Assembly (NCBI GenBank): GCA_902584805.1
Contig: CACIBE010000001.1
Coordinates: forward strand, 124,001 to 188,000
Source: an uncultured Alphaproteobacteria bacterium
GTDB lineage: Bacteria > Pseudomonadota > Alphaproteobacteria > HIMB59 > GCA-002718135
DNA length: 64,000 bases
Direction: 5' to 3'
Part shown: positions 16,322 to 30,205 of the stretch, in pieces
Layout of the letters: every line of letters starts with the position of its first letter
Numbering within the stretch: position 1 is the first letter of the stretch
Made by a program: the position numbers and the translations under genes
Notes under the pieces: generated by a model
Databases searched by the model: none
What the model was told of the DNA's origin: nothing
The model's input: only the letters and a program-made list of their open reading frames with translations

Positions 16322-16843
16322 ATGTTTTACAAGTTTTTTATCTCTATATTTATGGTTTTATTTGTTGCCGCATGTGCAACAACTCCAAAAGACTCAGCTG
16401 ACTCTTCAGGCTCAGGATCAAGTAGTTCCGGAAGTGATGTTTCTTCAGAAGGAAATATTACTGAAACTGCTGGTAGTGGAATAGTTTCTGGATCTCAAGA
16501 AGATTTAATTGTTAATGTCGGTGACAGAGTGTTTTTTGGATACGATAGTTCAGATTTAGATTCTGACGCTTTGGAATTACTTCAAGACCAGGTTGCATGG
16601 CTTAAGCAGAATAGTGATGTTTCAGTGACAATTGAAGGACACTGTGATGAAAGAGGAACTAGAGAGTACAACTTAGCTCTTGGTGAAAAAAGAGCCCAAG
16701 CTGTTAAAAATTATCTAATAGGATTAGGCATAAATCCTGATAGAGTTTCAACTATTAGTTATGGTAAAGAAAGACCTGCTGTTGTCGGATCTAACGATGG
16801 AGCATGGGCTCAAAACAGAAGATCAGTAACTATAGTTAATTAA
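16322..16843 (+). CDS. pal: Peptidoglycan-associated lipoprotein Pal
   Basis: The 173-residue lipoprotein has a signal peptide ending in the lipobox VAAC (Cys18), a flexible Ser/Gly-rich linker of about 40 residues, and an OmpA-like C-terminal domain with VTIEGHCDERGTREYNLALG and the NRRSV end that binds peptidoglycan. It anchors the outer membrane to the cell wall. A 101-base gap with an AAGGGAG ribosome binding site separates it from tolB, so it may have its own promoter. Confidence 0.95.
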   Translation: MFYKFFISIFMVLFVAACATTPKDSADSSGSGSSSSGSDVSSEGNITETAGSGIVSGSQEDLIVNVGDRVFFGYDSSDLDSDALELLQDQVAWLKQNSDVSVTIEGHCDERGTREYNLALGEKRAQAVKNYLIGLGINPDRVSTISYGKERPAVVGSNDGAWAQNRRSVTIVN

Positions 16844-16863
16844 TTATTATTCCTTAATACTTT

Positions 16864-16893
16864 GGCGCTATAGAAATATAGCGCCATATTTTT
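16864..16893 (+). terminator. Strong intrinsic terminator after pal
   Basis: A perfect nine-base stem GGCGCTATA / TATAGCGCC encloses a GAAA tetraloop (loop at 16873-16876) and is followed by ATATTTTTAT. The GC-rich base of the stem stands out in this AT-rich sequence. It lies 20 bases after the pal stop and would cap abundant pal transcripts, with some read-through into cpoB. Confidence 0.85.
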
Positions 16894-16920
16894 ATCTCAA
16901 TTAGAAATTAAGAACTGTTA

Positions 16921-17838
16921 ATGTTTAAATACATACTAACTGTTATAATCTTTTTTTTCTCAAGTTGTGTCTATTCTAATGAAAATGAACTTACAATTAG
17001 TCAGCAATTAGAAAGATTGCAAAGAGAAGTCTCTGATCTTTCAAAAGAAGTTTTTTCAAGTTCATCAAATCAATCAAATGCAACAAACAATGATTTTGTT
17101 AAAAATCTTTCTGCTATCGATTTGCGAATATATGATATTGAAAACGACATAAAAAATTTAACATCTAATTTAGAAGAATTATATTTTCAATTAGATGATA
17201 TTTTCAATAAGTTAGAAAACTTAGAAATAATTATCAATAATTTTCAATCAGTTTCTTTAAATAATGCTGAAGTCAATACTGATGAAGTTTCACAAGATAG
17301 TTCTGAGGTTAAAAGCAATACTTTAAGTAATACTGAAAATGAAAATACTCTTGGAACATTAAACATTTCAAAAAACACAAATGAGACAACAGAAGAAATT
17401 GTATCTGCCAATCAGGAAGTAATTTCTAATGAAAAAGAGGAGGTATTATCACCTGAAGATCAATTCCAAGTAGCGTTTGATAATATTAGAGATAAAAAAT
17501 GGCAGGATGCTAAAACTTTATTTGAACAGTTTATTTCAGATAATCCTGAAAATCAACTTTCAGGTTCAGCACATTATTGGCTTGGAGAATTATATATTCT
17601 AGAAAAAAATTATAGAGAAGCAGCACTTATATTTGCAGAAGGTTTCCAAAAATTTCCAGATAGTATTAAAGCTGCAGAAATGCTCTTTAAACTTTCTCAG
17701 TCATTATACCAAGTTGAAAAAACTACTGAAGCTTGCAAAACTATGGAAAAATTAATTATAGATTTTCCAAAAAATAAAATAATTCCTCAAACAAAAAAAC
17801 AAATTGTTGAGTATAATTGCTTAGAAAATAATGAATGA
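16921..17838 (+). CDS. cpoB: Tol-Pal associated periplasmic protein CpoB (YbgF)
   Basis: The 305-residue protein has a signal peptide (cleavage probably after VYS near residue 19; a Cys at 16 makes a lipoprotein start possible but the lipobox is poor), N-terminal coiled coils about residues 25-115, an acidic Ser/Asn linker, and C-terminal TPR repeats from about 180 (QFQVAFDNIRDKKWQDAKTLFEQF, HYWLGELYILEKNYREAALIF). CpoB coordinates peptidoglycan synthesis with outer-membrane constriction in E. coli. Its last four bases overlap tilS. Confidence 0.9.
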   Translation: MFKYILTVIIFFFSSCVYSNENELTISQQLERLQREVSDLSKEVFSSSSNQSNATNNDFVKNLSAIDLRIYDIENDIKNLTSNLEELYFQLDDIFNKLENLEIIINNFQSVSLNNAEVNTDEVSQDSSEVKSNTLSNTENENTLGTLNISKNTNETTEEIVSANQEVISNEKEEVLSPEDQFQVAFDNIRDKKWQDAKTLFEQFISDNPENQLSGSAHYWLGELYILEKNYREAALIFAEGFQKFPDSIKAAEMLFKLSQSLYQVEKTTEACKTMEKLIIDFPKNKIIPQTKKQIVEYNCLENNE

Positions 17839-18806
17839 AGCTTACACATAAAGAATTCATTAAAAAAATAGAAAAAAAATATACTTTTGAAAAAAATCCA
17901 TACGTTGCTGTAGCAGTATCTGGAGGTCCAGATAGTATGTCATTATTATTCCTTATAAATGCTTTTATAAAATACAAAAAAGGGAAACTGGTGGCTTTAA
18001 TAGTAGACCATCGTATTAGAAAAAAATCTAAAGAGGAAGCAAAATATATTGCTACCTATTTGGATAAAAACAATATTAACTCTCAAATTCTAACTGTAAA
18101 TAAATATAAAGTGAGTAAGAAAAGTATGAATGAGGCTAGAAATAATCGTTATAATTTACTTACAGATTTTTGTATTAAAAATAATATTTTACATTTATTT
18201 ATTGCTCATCACAAAGATGATAATTTAGAAACTTTTTTGAATAGAAAGATCGCTGGCAGTGATTTTTATGGTTTAAAATCAATGTCTGAACTGTCATTTT
18301 ACAACAGAGTGAATATAATAAGGCCTCTTTTAAATTTTTCCAAAGAAATGTTATTAGATTACAATAAGAAAAATAAAATAGCATATATTAATGATCCATC
18401 AAATTTTAATTTAGATTATACTCGTCCTACAATAAGAAATTTTCTTAAAAAATCTGACAAAAAAACAATTAAAGAAATAAATAAAGATTTTGAGAATATA
18501 CTTTTTTATTCACCATATTTTATTCAAATGATACTTGAGATACTCCTTAAAAATATTGTTCATGTTGATAGTAAACAAATTGTTGTTAGTCTTCACAATA
18601 TAAAAAATTTAAATGAAATTTCTTCTGAAAATATTATACGAAGAATATATCAGTTTTTATTTTATCAATCTAACCCTCCTCGATCGAAAAAAACTAGAAT
18701 CTTAATAAGTGAAATTAAGAAATTAAATTTTAATTTTTTTAATGTCAAAGGCATGATTGTCAAAAAAAATGATGATTTTCTTACATTTTCAAGAAAATCT
18801 GTTTAA
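17835..18806 (+). CDS. tilS: tRNA(Ile)-lysidine synthase
   Basis: The 323-residue enzyme adds lysine to C34 of the tRNA-Ile CAU anticodon, changing decoding from AUG to AUA. The ATP-binding PP-loop SGGPDSMSLLFL is near residue 29, followed by DHRIRKKSKEEA and the HHKDDNLETFLNR block. It is shorter than the E. coli enzyme (about 430), so the C-terminal substrate-binding domain is reduced, as in other alphaproteobacteria. It overlaps cpoB by four bases. Confidence 0.92.
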   Translation: MKLTHKEFIKKIEKKYTFEKNPYVAVAVSGGPDSMSLLFLINAFIKYKKGKLVALIVDHRIRKKSKEEAKYIATYLDKNNINSQILTVNKYKVSKKSMNEARNNRYNLLTDFCIKNNILHLFIAHHKDDNLETFLNRKIAGSDFYGLKSMSELSFYNRVNIIRPLLNFSKEMLLDYNKKNKIAYINDPSNFNLDYTRPTIRNFLKKSDKKTIKEINKDFENILFYSPYFIQMILEILLKNIVHVDSKQIVVSLHNIKNLNEISSENIIRRIYQFLFYQSNPPRSKKTRILISEIKKLNFNFFNVKGMIVKKNDDFLTFSRKSV

Positions 18807-18857
18807 TTTTTTACAAAACTATTGTGTTTTTATAATAAATTCCTATGTATAAATTAG

Positions 18858-20759
18858 ATGAAAAACATAAGTAAAAACGTTGTATTATGGATTATAATTG
18901 GATTGCTCTTAATTGTGCTTTTCAATCTTTTCCAAGGAAGTTCTAACAATAGAAATATCTCAAAAATATCCTTTTCTGACTTCATTGCTGCAGCAGAAAG
19001 TGGAAATGTTTCCGAAGTTAATATCAATGGAAGCAACGTTACAGGATTTCTAAACGACGGACGATCATTTAGCACATATGTCCCTAATTATCCTAATTTG
19101 GTAGATAAACTAAATGAAAGCGGAGTGAAAATTACTGCTGAACCCTCTGAGAGATCAATGCATCCACTTTTAAGTGTATTACTGTCGTGGTTTCCAATGC
19201 TTCTATTAATTGGAGTTTGGATTTTCTTTATGCGCCAGATGCAAGGCGGTGGTGGAAAAGCAATGGGCTTTGGTAAATCTAAAGCAAAATTATTAAATGA
19301 AGCAGTTGGTAAAGTTACATTTGACGATGTAGCAGGTATTGATGAAGCTAAACAAGAATTAGAGGAAGTTGTTGAATTTTTAAAAGATCCTTCAAAGTTT
19401 TCTAGATTAGGTGGTAAGATTCCAAGAGGTGCACTTCTAGTAGGTCCTCCAGGTACTGGAAAAACGTTACTTGCAAGAGCAATTGCCGGTGAAGCAAATG
19501 TTCCTTTCTTTTCTATTTCAGGATCTGATTTTGTGGAAATGTTTGTAGGTGTCGGTGCTAGTAGAGTTAGAGATATGTTTGATCAAGGTAAAAAAAATGC
19601 ACCTTGTATAGTTTTTATCGATGAAATTGATGCTGTTGGAAGACACCGTGGCGCTGGTCTTGGTGGCGGGAATGACGAAAGAGAACAAACTCTAAATCAG
19701 CTTCTTGTGGAAATGGATGGTTTTGAAGCAAATGCGGGTGTAATTATAATTGCTGCAACAAATAGACCAGACGTTCTTGATCCAGCATTGCTTAGACCAG
19801 GAAGATTTGATCGTCAAATAACAGTTAATAATCCTGATGTAATGGGAAGAGACAAAATACTTAAAGTTCATATTAAAAAAATTAAAGTTTCACCAAAATT
19901 TGATTCAAAAATTATCGCAAGGGGAACTCCAGGTTTTTCTGGAGCTGATTTAGCAAATCTAGTTAATGAAGCAGCATTATTAGCGGCTAGAAAAAATAAA
20001 AGAATGGTTACACTTGAGGATTTTGAAAGTGCGAAAGATAAAGTGATGATGGGTGCTGAAAAAAGATCTATGGTCATGTCAGAAGATGAAAAGAAACTTA
20101 CAGCTTACCATGAAGCTGGTCATGCAGTAGCAACTCTTCACTCACCAGCCTCTGATCCAATACATAAAGCAACTATAATACCGAGAGGTAGAGCATTAGG
20201 AATGGTTATGAGACTTCCTGAAAAAGATCAACTGTCTATGAGAAAAGATCAGATGAAAGCTCATTTATTAATTGCTACTGGTGGAAGAATTGCAGAAGAA
20301 ATGATCTTTGGGAAAGATAAAATTACAAATGGGGCAGCAAGCGATATACAAATGGTGACAAATCTATCAAAAAAAATGATTACCGAATGGGGTATGAGTG
20401 AAAAATTAGGTCGTCTAAGATATAACAATGACAGTGAGGAAGTTTTCCTGGGGCATTCCGTTGCACAATCAAAAAATTTATCTGATTCTACTGCAAAATT
20501 AATTGATGAAGAGGTTAGATTTCTTGCAGAAGAGGCTGAAAATAATTGTAGAAAAATTCTTCAAGATAATATTGAAGAACTACATATAGTTGCTAAGGGA
20601 CTTTTAGAGTATGAAACACTATCAGGTGATGAAATTAAAGATTTAATCAAAGGTATAAAGCCAACTCGTGATGATTTTGATAATGATATAAACACACCAA
20701 AAAAACCAGCTACATCTGTTCCAAAAACAGGCGGGCCTGCTCCTGCTCCTGCAAACTAA
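18858..20759 (+). CDS. ftsH: ATP-dependent zinc metalloprotease FtsH
   Basis: The 633-residue membrane protease has two N-terminal membrane segments (about 8-25 and 98-120) flanking a small periplasmic domain, an AAA+ module with Walker A GPPGTGKT and Walker [16 protein letters not shown], a second region of homology ending [10 protein letters not shown], and the zinc motif HEAGH at 418-422. It degrades membrane proteins and regulators, and in proteobacteria RpoH. The C terminus ends in a Pro/Ala tail. It lies directly upstream of glmM; the folP gene often found between them is missing. Confidence 0.96.
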   Translation: MKNISKNVVLWIIIGLLLIVLFNLFQGSSNNRNISKISFSDFIAAAESGNVSEVNINGSNVTGFLNDGRSFSTYVPNYPNLVDKLNESGVKITAEPSERSMHPLLSVLLSWFPMLLLIGVWIFFMRQMQGGGGKAMGFGKSKAKLLNEAVGKVTFDDVAGIDEAKQELEEVVEFLKDPSKFSRLGGKIPRGALLVGPPGTGKTLLARAIAGEANVPFFSISGSDFVEMFVGVGASRVRDMFDQGKKNAPCIVFIDEIDAVGRHRGAGLGGGNDEREQTLNQLLVEMDGFEANAGVIIIAATNRPDVLDPALLRPGRFDRQITVNNPDVMGRDKILKVHIKKIKVSPKFDSKIIARGTPGFSGADLANLVNEAALLAARKNKRMVTLEDFESAKDKVMMGAEKRSMVMSEDEKKLTAYHEAGHAVATLHSPASDPIHKATIIPRGRALGMVMRLPEKDQLSMRKDQMKAHLLIATGGRIAEEMIFGKDKITNGAASDIQMVTNLSKKMITEWGMSEKLGRLRYNNDSEEVFLGHSVAQSKNLSDSTAKLIDEEVRFLAEEAENNCRKILQDNIEELHIVAKGLLEYETLSGDEIKDLIKGIKPTRDDFDNDINTPKKPATSVPKTGGPAPAPAN

Positions 20760-20803
20760 TTTAATTACTTCACTTTATTTATTTTTTTGAATAAAAGACA
20801 TAA

Positions 20804-22151
20804 ATGTCTAAAATATTTGGTACCGATGGTATACGGTGCTTAGTTAATGAGGAACCTCTTTCTGCTGAAACTTGTCTAAAAATTTCAAAAACAGTTGCAT
20901 TTCTTCTAAAAAAGAAAAATTCTAAAAATAGCAGGGTTGTAATTTGCAAAGATACTAGATTATCTGGATATTTATATGAGCCACTTGTGACAGCTGGATT
21001 TATTTCTATGGGTATGGATGTAATTTTAGTCGGCCCCCTTCCAACGCCAGCCGTCCCATTAATGATTAAAACTTTAAGAGCAGATATTGGCGTAATGATT
21101 ACAGCTTCTCATAACACATATGAATATAATGGACTTAAATTTTTTGATAGCACCGGAACAAAGCTAAGTTCATTGATAGAACAAAAGGTTGAAAAAATAG
21201 TATTAGATAATAAAAAATATTCTAGAATTTCAAACAACACATTTATTTCTGGAAATGCAAGAAGACTGGAAGATGCCTCAGGTAGATACTCAGAATTTTT
21301 AAAAAGCACTTTGAATAAAACATCTTCCAAGAAAAAACTAAAAATTGTTTTAGATTGTGCGAATGGAGCCACATACAATATAGCTCCAAATTTATTCTGG
21401 GAGCTAGGTCATAATATAATTGCCATAAATAATAATCCAGATGGCTTAAACATTAATAAAAATTGTGGTGCAGTCGATGTGAAATCACTCTCACAAAATG
21501 TCATAAAAGAAAAAGCTGATATTGGATTTGCATTTGATGGTGATGGAGATAGGTTAATAGTTGTAGATGAAGAAGGTAAAGAAGTTGATGGTGATAAAAT
21601 TATAGGATTGTTATGTAAAAGTTATGTCAAACCTCAGAAAAAAACCAACCAACATGATGTTATTATAACGGTCATGTCTAATATGGGATTAGAAAATTAT
21701 CTCACAAATAAATTAAAATTAAAGATTAAGCGAACATCTGTTGGTGATATAAACGTTATAAATCAAATGAAAAAATCCAAATCTATGATAGGTGGGGAAC
21801 AATCAGGACATATAATATTGTCAAAACATTCTAATACTGGTGATGGAATTTTGGCAGCTCTAAAAATCACTGAAATTTTGATATCAAATAAAAATAAGGC
21901 GAGCAAACTTTTTGATTTGTACAATGACTTTGCCCAAGAAAAAATTAACTTAAGTTATAAAACAAAGAATACCAAACTGATAAAAATTCTTGATAAGTTA
22001 AAAAATGATAAACTATATAATAATAAAAAAATTAGATCTCTTGTAAGGTTATCTGGAACTGAACCATTAGTTAGAATACTAGTCGAAGGGCAAGAAGTTA
22101 ATGAGGTTAAAAAGAAATCTCTAGAAATAAAAAAATTAGTAAGGCCTTATC

Positions 22152-22159
<8 letters not shown>
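20804..22159 (+). CDS. glmM: Phosphoglucosamine mutase
   Basis: The 451-residue enzyme converts glucosamine-6-phosphate to glucosamine-1-phosphate for peptidoglycan and lipopolysaccharide synthesis. It has MSKIFGTDGIRC at the N terminus, the phosphoserine loop TASHNTYEYNG, the Mg-binding FDGDGDRL and the C-terminal RLSGTEPLVRILVEG phosphate site. The last eight bases overlap the hisZ start. Confidence 0.95.
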
Positions 22160-25387
<3,228 letters not shown>

Positions 25388-25417
25388 AATACGCCTATAT
25401 CACAAATAAAATATAAT

Positions 25418-26389
25418 TTAATATTTAAGCAATAATTCAATTAAATTCTTAAAATCTTCAGGAATTTCAATATCAAAATCCATCCTTTTTTTTGATGTAG
25501 GATGGTCAAAACCAAGATGATACGCATGCAATGCTTGTCTTTCAAAATTTTTTAAAATCATGAATTTATTAAATGTATTTTTATCTTTTCCAAATTGATT
25601 AATTTTACTTTTTCCATAAATCTTATCACCAATTATAGGAGAATTTTTAGAAGTTAAATGAAGTCTAATTTGATGTGTTCTTCCAGTATGTAAATGGCAG
25701 TCAACTAAACTAGCAATACCAAAAGTTTTTTCTAATTTAATATCGGTTTTAGAATATTTTCCAAAACCCTTATTATTTAAACTCATTTTTTTTCTATTTT
25801 TTTTATTTCTCTCTATGTACCCTTCAATTGATTGATTATCAGGAGTTCCCCAGACTATTGCTTTATATCTACGAGATATCGTATGTTCTTTGAATTGTTC
25901 GGCTAAATTAATATGAACATTATTATTTTTTGCAACAACAAGAATTCCACTTGTATCCTTATCTAAACGATGGACTATTCCTGGTCTAGTATTATCATCT
26001 AAATTACTTAGTTGATTATTAGTGTAATGCATAAGAGCATTCACAAGAGTGCCGCTTTCATTTCCAGGAGCTGGATGCATTACTAAATTGGGAGGTTTAT
26101 TTATAACAATTAAATCTTCATCTTCAAAAATAATGTTCAAGTCTATATTTTCAGCTGAATGTTTTGTTTCTTGTTTTAAGATAATATTTATAAAGTAATT
26201 TTCATTTTCTTTAGTTATGTAAGACGGATCTTTTATTTCCTTTTCATCAAGACTTACATTGCCATTTAATATTAAAGTTTTTATTTGTGTTCTTGAATAC
26301 CCTTCCAATTTTGAAACGAGCACTTTATCTAATCTTTGTGAACTTAATTGTTTATTTATAGTTAATTTAAGATTATAGAATTCGTTCAT
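25418..26389 (-). CDS. rluD: 23S rRNA pseudouridine synthase, RluD family
   Basis: The 323-residue enzyme has an N-terminal S4 RNA-binding domain (about 15-75, RLDKVLVSKLEGYSRTQIKTLI) and a RluA-family catalytic domain with the motif GIVHRLDKDTSG holding the catalytic Asp143. RluD modifies helix 69 of 23S rRNA. Its ATG shares two bases with the ATG of the divergent gene that follows on the plus strand (CATG), so there is no space for a separate leader. Confidence 0.92.
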   Translation of the reverse strand: MNEFYNLKLTINKQLSSQRLDKVLVSKLEGYSRTQIKTLILNGNVSLDEKEIKDPSYITKENENYFINIILKQETKHSAENIDLNIIFEDEDLIVINKPPNLVMHPAPGNESGTLVNALMHYTNNQLSNLDDNTRPGIVHRLDKDTSGILVVAKNNNVHINLAEQFKEHTISRRYKAIVWGTPDNQSIEGYIERNKKNRKKMSLNNKGFGKYSKTDIKLEKTFGIASLVDCHLHTGRTHQIRLHLTSKNSPIIGDKIYGKSKINQFGKDKNTFNKFMILKNFERQALHAYHLGFDHPTSKKRMDFDIEIPEDFKNLIELLLKY

Positions 26390-26681
26390 GTCTCAAAAAA
26401 TTCTTAAATTTATTGTAATATTTTTAGGTATATTAATCGTTATTTGTTTTTTAGCTCTTGTTTATGGTTTGTATATAAAAACAACAAAAAAACAAAGTAA
26501 TTTAGAAACAAATTTAATCGATTACAATTTATATTTAGAAAAAGGACATAAAATTACAGATATAGATATGATTGATAATAATAGGATTTTGTTTACAATA
26601 AAAAGTAATGATAAAGTTTATGCTTTAATATATGATATAGAAACATCAAATATTACAAAAATAGATACATCTAATGAATAA
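26388..26681 (+). CDS. DUF6476-like single-pass membrane protein
   Basis: The 97-residue protein has one membrane segment (about residues 8-29) and a small periplasmic domain with DRILFTIKSNDKVYALIYD. The layout and position beside rluD resemble the DUF6476 proteins of alphaproteobacteria; the match is by shape rather than strong motif. Function is unknown. Its start codon overlaps that of rluD on the opposite strand, and its 3' end overlaps xseB by eight bases. Confidence 0.6.
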   Translation: MSQKILKFIVIFLGILIVICFLALVYGLYIKTTKKQSNLETNLIDYNLYLEKGHKITDIDMIDNNRILFTIKSNDKVYALIYDIETSNITKIDTSNE

Positions 26682-26892
26682 AGATAATAATTTTGAAAAT
26701 AATTTAAAAAAACTTGAGTCTATTGTTGAGAAATTAGAAAATGGTGAAGTTGATTTAGAAGAATCTGTAAAACTTTACGAAGAAGGAATGAATTTAAAAA
26801 AAGCATGCGAGGAAAAATTAAAAAGTATTGAAAGCCAAATTAAAAAAATTAAGCAAGAAAACAATAAAGTCACAAAAGAAGATTTTAAGTAA
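26674..26892 (+). CDS. xseB: Exodeoxyribonuclease VII small subunit
   Basis: The 72-residue protein is XseB, with the diagnostic LKKLESIVEKLENGEVDLEE followed by SVKLYEEGMNLKKACEEKL. It joins XseA to form the exonuclease that degrades single-stranded DNA from both ends. It overlaps the upstream small membrane protein by eight bases and lies nine bases before tlyA. The xseA gene is not in the window. Confidence 0.93.
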   Translation: MNKDNNFENNLKKLESIVEKLENGEVDLEESVKLYEEGMNLKKACEEKLKSIESQIKKIKQENNKVTKEDFK

Positions 26893-26901
26893 TTTTCAAA
26901 T

Positions 26902-27651
26902 TTGAGTAAAAATCTAAAAATAAGACTTGATCAGCTTTTAATGGATAGAAACTTAGCTGATAATAAATCAAAAGCCCAATCTATGATTATGGCCGGCCAA
27001 GTTTATGTAAACGATAAAATTATTACCAAAAGTGGTAAAAGTTTTAATGAAAACTCAAAAATAAAAATTAAACAACTTCATCCTCAATGGGTATCAAGAG
27101 GTGCATTCAAATTACTGAAAGCGATTGATTATTTTAAGATTGATATTGAAAATAAAATTTGTCTAGATATCGGTTCATCAACTGGTGGATTCACAGAAGT
27201 TCTTTTAAAAAAAAATGCTAAAAAAATATATTCTATTGATGTTGGTACAAATCAACTTCATGAAAAATTAAAAAAAGAAAAAAAAATTATCAGTATAGAA
27301 AATTTTAACGCTAAATATTTAGATAACTCAATAATTCATGAAAAAATTAATTTGGTAGTCTGTGATGTTAGTTTCATTAGTCTAACAAAGGTTATAGAAC
27401 CTAGCTTGAAGCTTTTAACAAGTAAAGCTGAGATTATTTCACTAATTAAGCCGCAATTTGAAACTAATAAAATAAATTTGAAAAAAGGTATTGTGAAAGA
27501 TCCATTGATTCATGAACAAGTATGTAATGATATATCTAATTGGTTTAAAAAAACAATTAAGGCTGAAGTTGTAGGTTTAGTCGAAAGTCCAATAACTGGA
27601 CCAAAAGGAAATAAAGAATTTTTGATTTATAGTATTTTAAAGAAATCTTAA
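26902..27651 (+). CDS. tlyA: TlyA family rRNA 2'-O-methyltransferase / hemolysin-like protein
   Basis: The 249-residue protein has an N-terminal S4 domain (1-62) and an FtsJ-like methyltransferase domain with SAM motif [15 protein letters not shown] near 88-102, Lys70 upstream of it and VCDVSFISL. TlyA of Mycobacterium methylates 16S and 23S rRNA and determines capreomycin sensitivity; the alphaproteobacterial form is assumed similar. The start is a TTG. The 3' end overlaps aroC on the other strand by 15 bases. Confidence 0.9.
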   Translation: MSKNLKIRLDQLLMDRNLADNKSKAQSMIMAGQVYVNDKIITKSGKSFNENSKIKIKQLHPQWVSRGAFKLLKAIDYFKIDIENKICLDIGSSTGGFTEVLLKKNAKKIYSIDVGTNQLHEKLKKEKKIISIENFNAKYLDNSIIHEKINLVVCDVSFISLTKVIEPSLKLLTSKAEIISLIKPQFETNKINLKKGIVKDPLIHEQVCNDISNWFKKTIKAEVVGLVESPITGPKGNKEFLIYSILKKS

Positions 27652-28707
27652 ACAATGATCAGCTATAGTTGTGGCAACCATTGCTTCACCGACAGGAACA
27701 GCTCTTATACCAACACATGGATCGTGACGACCTTTAGTAGATATTGTTGTTTCTTTTAATTTTGTATTAATTGTTTTTTTTGGCGATAATATTGAGCTTG
27801 TAGGTTTTACTACAAATCTAGTAATTAATTCTTGGCCAGTTGTAATACCTCCAAGAACTCCTCCATTATTATTTGAAAGAAATAAAGGTTTTTTATTTTT
27901 AATTCTCATTTCATCAACATTAGAAATTCCAGATTCATAAACACTGCTAAATCCATTTCCCATTTCTACTCCCTTAACAGCATTAATAGACATCAATGCC
28001 TTAGCTATATCTGAGTCTATTTTTTCATAAATAGGCTCTCCTAATCCAGCAGGTAAACCTTTTACTCTAATTTCAATTATAGCACCTAAAGAGGAACCAG
28101 ATTTTCTTGCAGTTTGTATCTCGTTTTCCCATATTTTAATAATTTCTTTATCAGGACACCAAAAATTATTTTTTGGAATAAAATTATTATTCCAATTATC
28201 ATAATTAATTTTATGATTACCTATTTGAATTAATGCACCTGTTATTACAACTTGATTTTTAATTTTATTTTTTATGATTTTTCTTGCTATTGCCCCTGCT
28301 GCTACCCTCATTGCAGTCTCTCTAGCACTAGATCTACCCCCACCTCTATAATCTCGTATGCCATATTTTTTCCAATATGTGTAATCTGCATGACCTGGTC
28401 TAAATTTATTTTTGATATCACCATAATCTTTTGATCTCTGATCTTTATTGTAAATAATTAGAGAAATAGGATGACCAGTTGTTTTTCCTTCAAAAGTTCC
28501 AGATAGTATTTCAACTTTATCCTCTTCTTTTCTTTGAGTTGTAAATTTCGACTGACCAGGTTTTCTTTTATCTAAATATGGTTGAATATCTTTTTCAGTT
28601 AAATTTATGTTTGATGGAACTCCATCGACAACACAACCTATAGCCTTGCCATGGCTTTCTCCCCATGTAGTAAAATTAAAGATTTTTCCTATTGAATTAG
28701 AAGTCAT
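27637..28707 (-). CDS. aroC: Chorismate synthase
   Basis: The 356-residue FMN-dependent enzyme forms chorismate from EPSP, the last common step of aromatic amino acid synthesis. Signatures [34 protein letters not shown] and [17 protein letters not shown] are present. It is coupled to fabI by a four-base overlap and overlaps convergent tlyA by 15 bases. Confidence 0.96.
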   Translation of the reverse strand: MTSNSIGKIFNFTTWGESHGKAIGCVVDGVPSNINLTEKDIQPYLDKRKPGQSKFTTQRKEEDKVEILSGTFEGKTTGHPISLIIYNKDQRSKDYGDIKNKFRPGHADYTYWKKYGIRDYRGGGRSSARETAMRVAAGAIARKIIKNKIKNQVVITGALIQIGNHKINYDNWNNNFIPKNNFWCPDKEIIKIWENEIQTARKSGSSLGAIIEIRVKGLPAGLGEPIYEKIDSDIAKALMSINAVKGVEMGNGFSSVYESGISNVDEMRIKNKKPLFLSNNNGGVLGGITTGQELITRFVVKPTSSILSPKKTINTKLKETTISTKGRHDPCVGIRAVPVGEAMVATTIADHCLRFL

Positions 28708-29531
28708 TTTTTTGAATTTGTAAATTCACCTAATAATTCTGATACACTTTCACTCTCATCAACCGCAACCATTCCTACGGTATGATAGCCACAATCGACA
28801 TGTTGAATCTCACCAGTAACGGCACTCCCTAGATCACTTAAGAGATATAAAGCAGAATTTCCTACATCTTGCTGATTTACATTTCTTTTAAGTGGAGCAT
28901 TAAGCTCGTTCCATTTTAGAATAAATCTAAAATCACCTATTCCTGATGCTGCCAAAGTTTTAATTGGCCCAGCACTAATGGCATTAACTCTTATATTTTT
29001 TTCTCCCAAATCAACTGCTAAATATCTAACACTTGCCTCTAAAGCTGCTTTTGCAACTCCCATGACATTATAATGAGGCATAACTTGTTCTGATCCATAA
29101 TATGTTAAAGTTAAAATTGATCCACCATTATTCATTAAAGGTTCTGCTAGCCTACAAGCCTCTGTAAAAGAATAACATGATATATGCATAGTTTGTTTAA
29201 AATTATCAGAAGATGTATTGTAATATTTTCCTCTTAATTCATCTTTGTTGGAAAAACCAATTCCATGAACAAGAAAATCTAATTCACCCCATTTATTTTT
29301 AAGTGTTTCAAAAACATTATTCATACTTTGTGAGTCTGAAACATCACAAGGAATAATAGTGTTAGAACCTATTTCTTCTGCAAGTGGTTGAACTCTTTTC
29401 TTAAGAGCTTCTCCTTGATAAGTAAGTGCAATTTCTGCTCCCTGTTCTGCTAATTTTTTAGCAATACCCCATGCAATAGATCTGTCATTTGCCACTCCCA
29501 TAATCAGACCTTTTTTATTTTGCATCAACAT
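28704..29531 (-). CDS. fabI: Enoyl-[acyl-carrier-protein] reductase FabI
   Basis: The NADH-dependent enzyme carries out the last reduction of each fatty acid elongation cycle. It has the FabI start [18 protein letters not shown], the family-typical [21 protein letters not shown] with the Tyr-x6-Lys catalytic pair, and [19 protein letters not shown]. The frame is open further to 29675, but the extra residues are hydrophobic and cross the divergent pdxH start, so I use the ATG at 29531 (275 residues; an ATG at 29525 is nearly equivalent). It precedes aroC in an operon. Confidence 0.93.
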   Translation of the reverse strand: MLMQNKKGLIMGVANDRSIAWGIAKKLAEQGAEIALTYQGEALKKRVQPLAEEIGSNTIIPCDVSDSQSMNNVFETLKNKWGELDFLVHGIGFSNKDELRGKYYNTSSDNFKQTMHISCYSFTEACRLAEPLMNNGGSILTLTYYGSEQVMPHYNVMGVAKAALEASVRYLAVDLGEKNIRVNAISAGPIKTLAASGIGDFRFILKWNELNAPLKRNVNQQDVGNSALYLLSDLGSAVTGEIQHVDCGYHTVGMVAVDESESVSELLGEFTNSKK

Positions 29532-29599
29532 ATTGTAAATCAGTGTTTTTTTATAAATATAGATATATATACTTATAAAATAATATTCATATCTATAAT

Positions 29600-30205
29600 A
29601 TGCAATCAAATCAAAAATTAATAAATTCTGATAAAAAGCCAATTGAACTTTTTCAAGAATGGTTTGAAGAGGCAAAGAAAAGTGAAATCAATGATCCAAA
29701 TGCTATGAACCTTGCTACTATATCTTCTGACGGCAAACCTAGCTCACGAATTGTATTACTTAAATCATATGATGATAAAGGGTTTGTTTTCTACACAAAT
29801 TCAAATAGTAAAAAAGGTAGAGCAATTAAAAACAACGATAATGTAGCTTTAAATTTTCATTGGAAAACACTTCAAAGACAAATTAGAATAGAAGGTAATG
29901 TTTCACAAATTTCAAACGCTGAAGCTGATGAATATTATAATTCAAGGCCGCTAGGAAGTAGAATAGGAGCTTGGGCTTCATTACAGTCAGAAGAACTAGA
30001 TAATAGATCGACATTAACTAAAAGAGTAGAAGAGTTTGAAAAAAAATTTTCAGATAATGATATACCAAGACCTTCACATTGGAATGGTTATTTAGTAGCG
30101 CCTGTATTAATTGAATTTTGGCAAGATATGCCATTCAGATTGCATGACAGAGTTGAATTCCGTATGGAGAATGATGGTTGGATTACTAGAAAATTATATC
30201 CTTAA
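29600..30205 (+). CDS. pdxH: Pyridoxamine 5'-phosphate oxidase
   Basis: The 201-residue FMN enzyme makes pyridoxal phosphate from pyridoxine or pyridoxamine phosphate. Motifs include PNAMNLATISSDGKPSSRIVLLK, FYTNSNSKKGRAI, the FHWKTLQRQIRIEG FMN block and the C-terminal WQDMPFRLHDR. It is transcribed divergently from fabI across a 68-base AT-rich gap. Confidence 0.95.
   Translation: MQSNQKLINSDKKPIELFQEWFEEAKKSEINDPNAMNLATISSDGKPSSRIVLLKSYDDKGFVFYTNSNSKKGRAIKNNDNVALNFHWKTLQRQIRIEGNVSQISNAEADEYYNSRPLGSRIGAWASLQSEELDNRSTLTKRVEEFEKKFSDNDIPRPSHWNGYLVAPVLIEFWQDMPFRLHDRVEFRMENDGWITRKLYP

Noticed and set aside
29532..29675. N-terminal extension of fabI
   Set aside because: The residues are low-complexity, hydrophobic, unlike FabI, and overlap the divergent pdxH gene.
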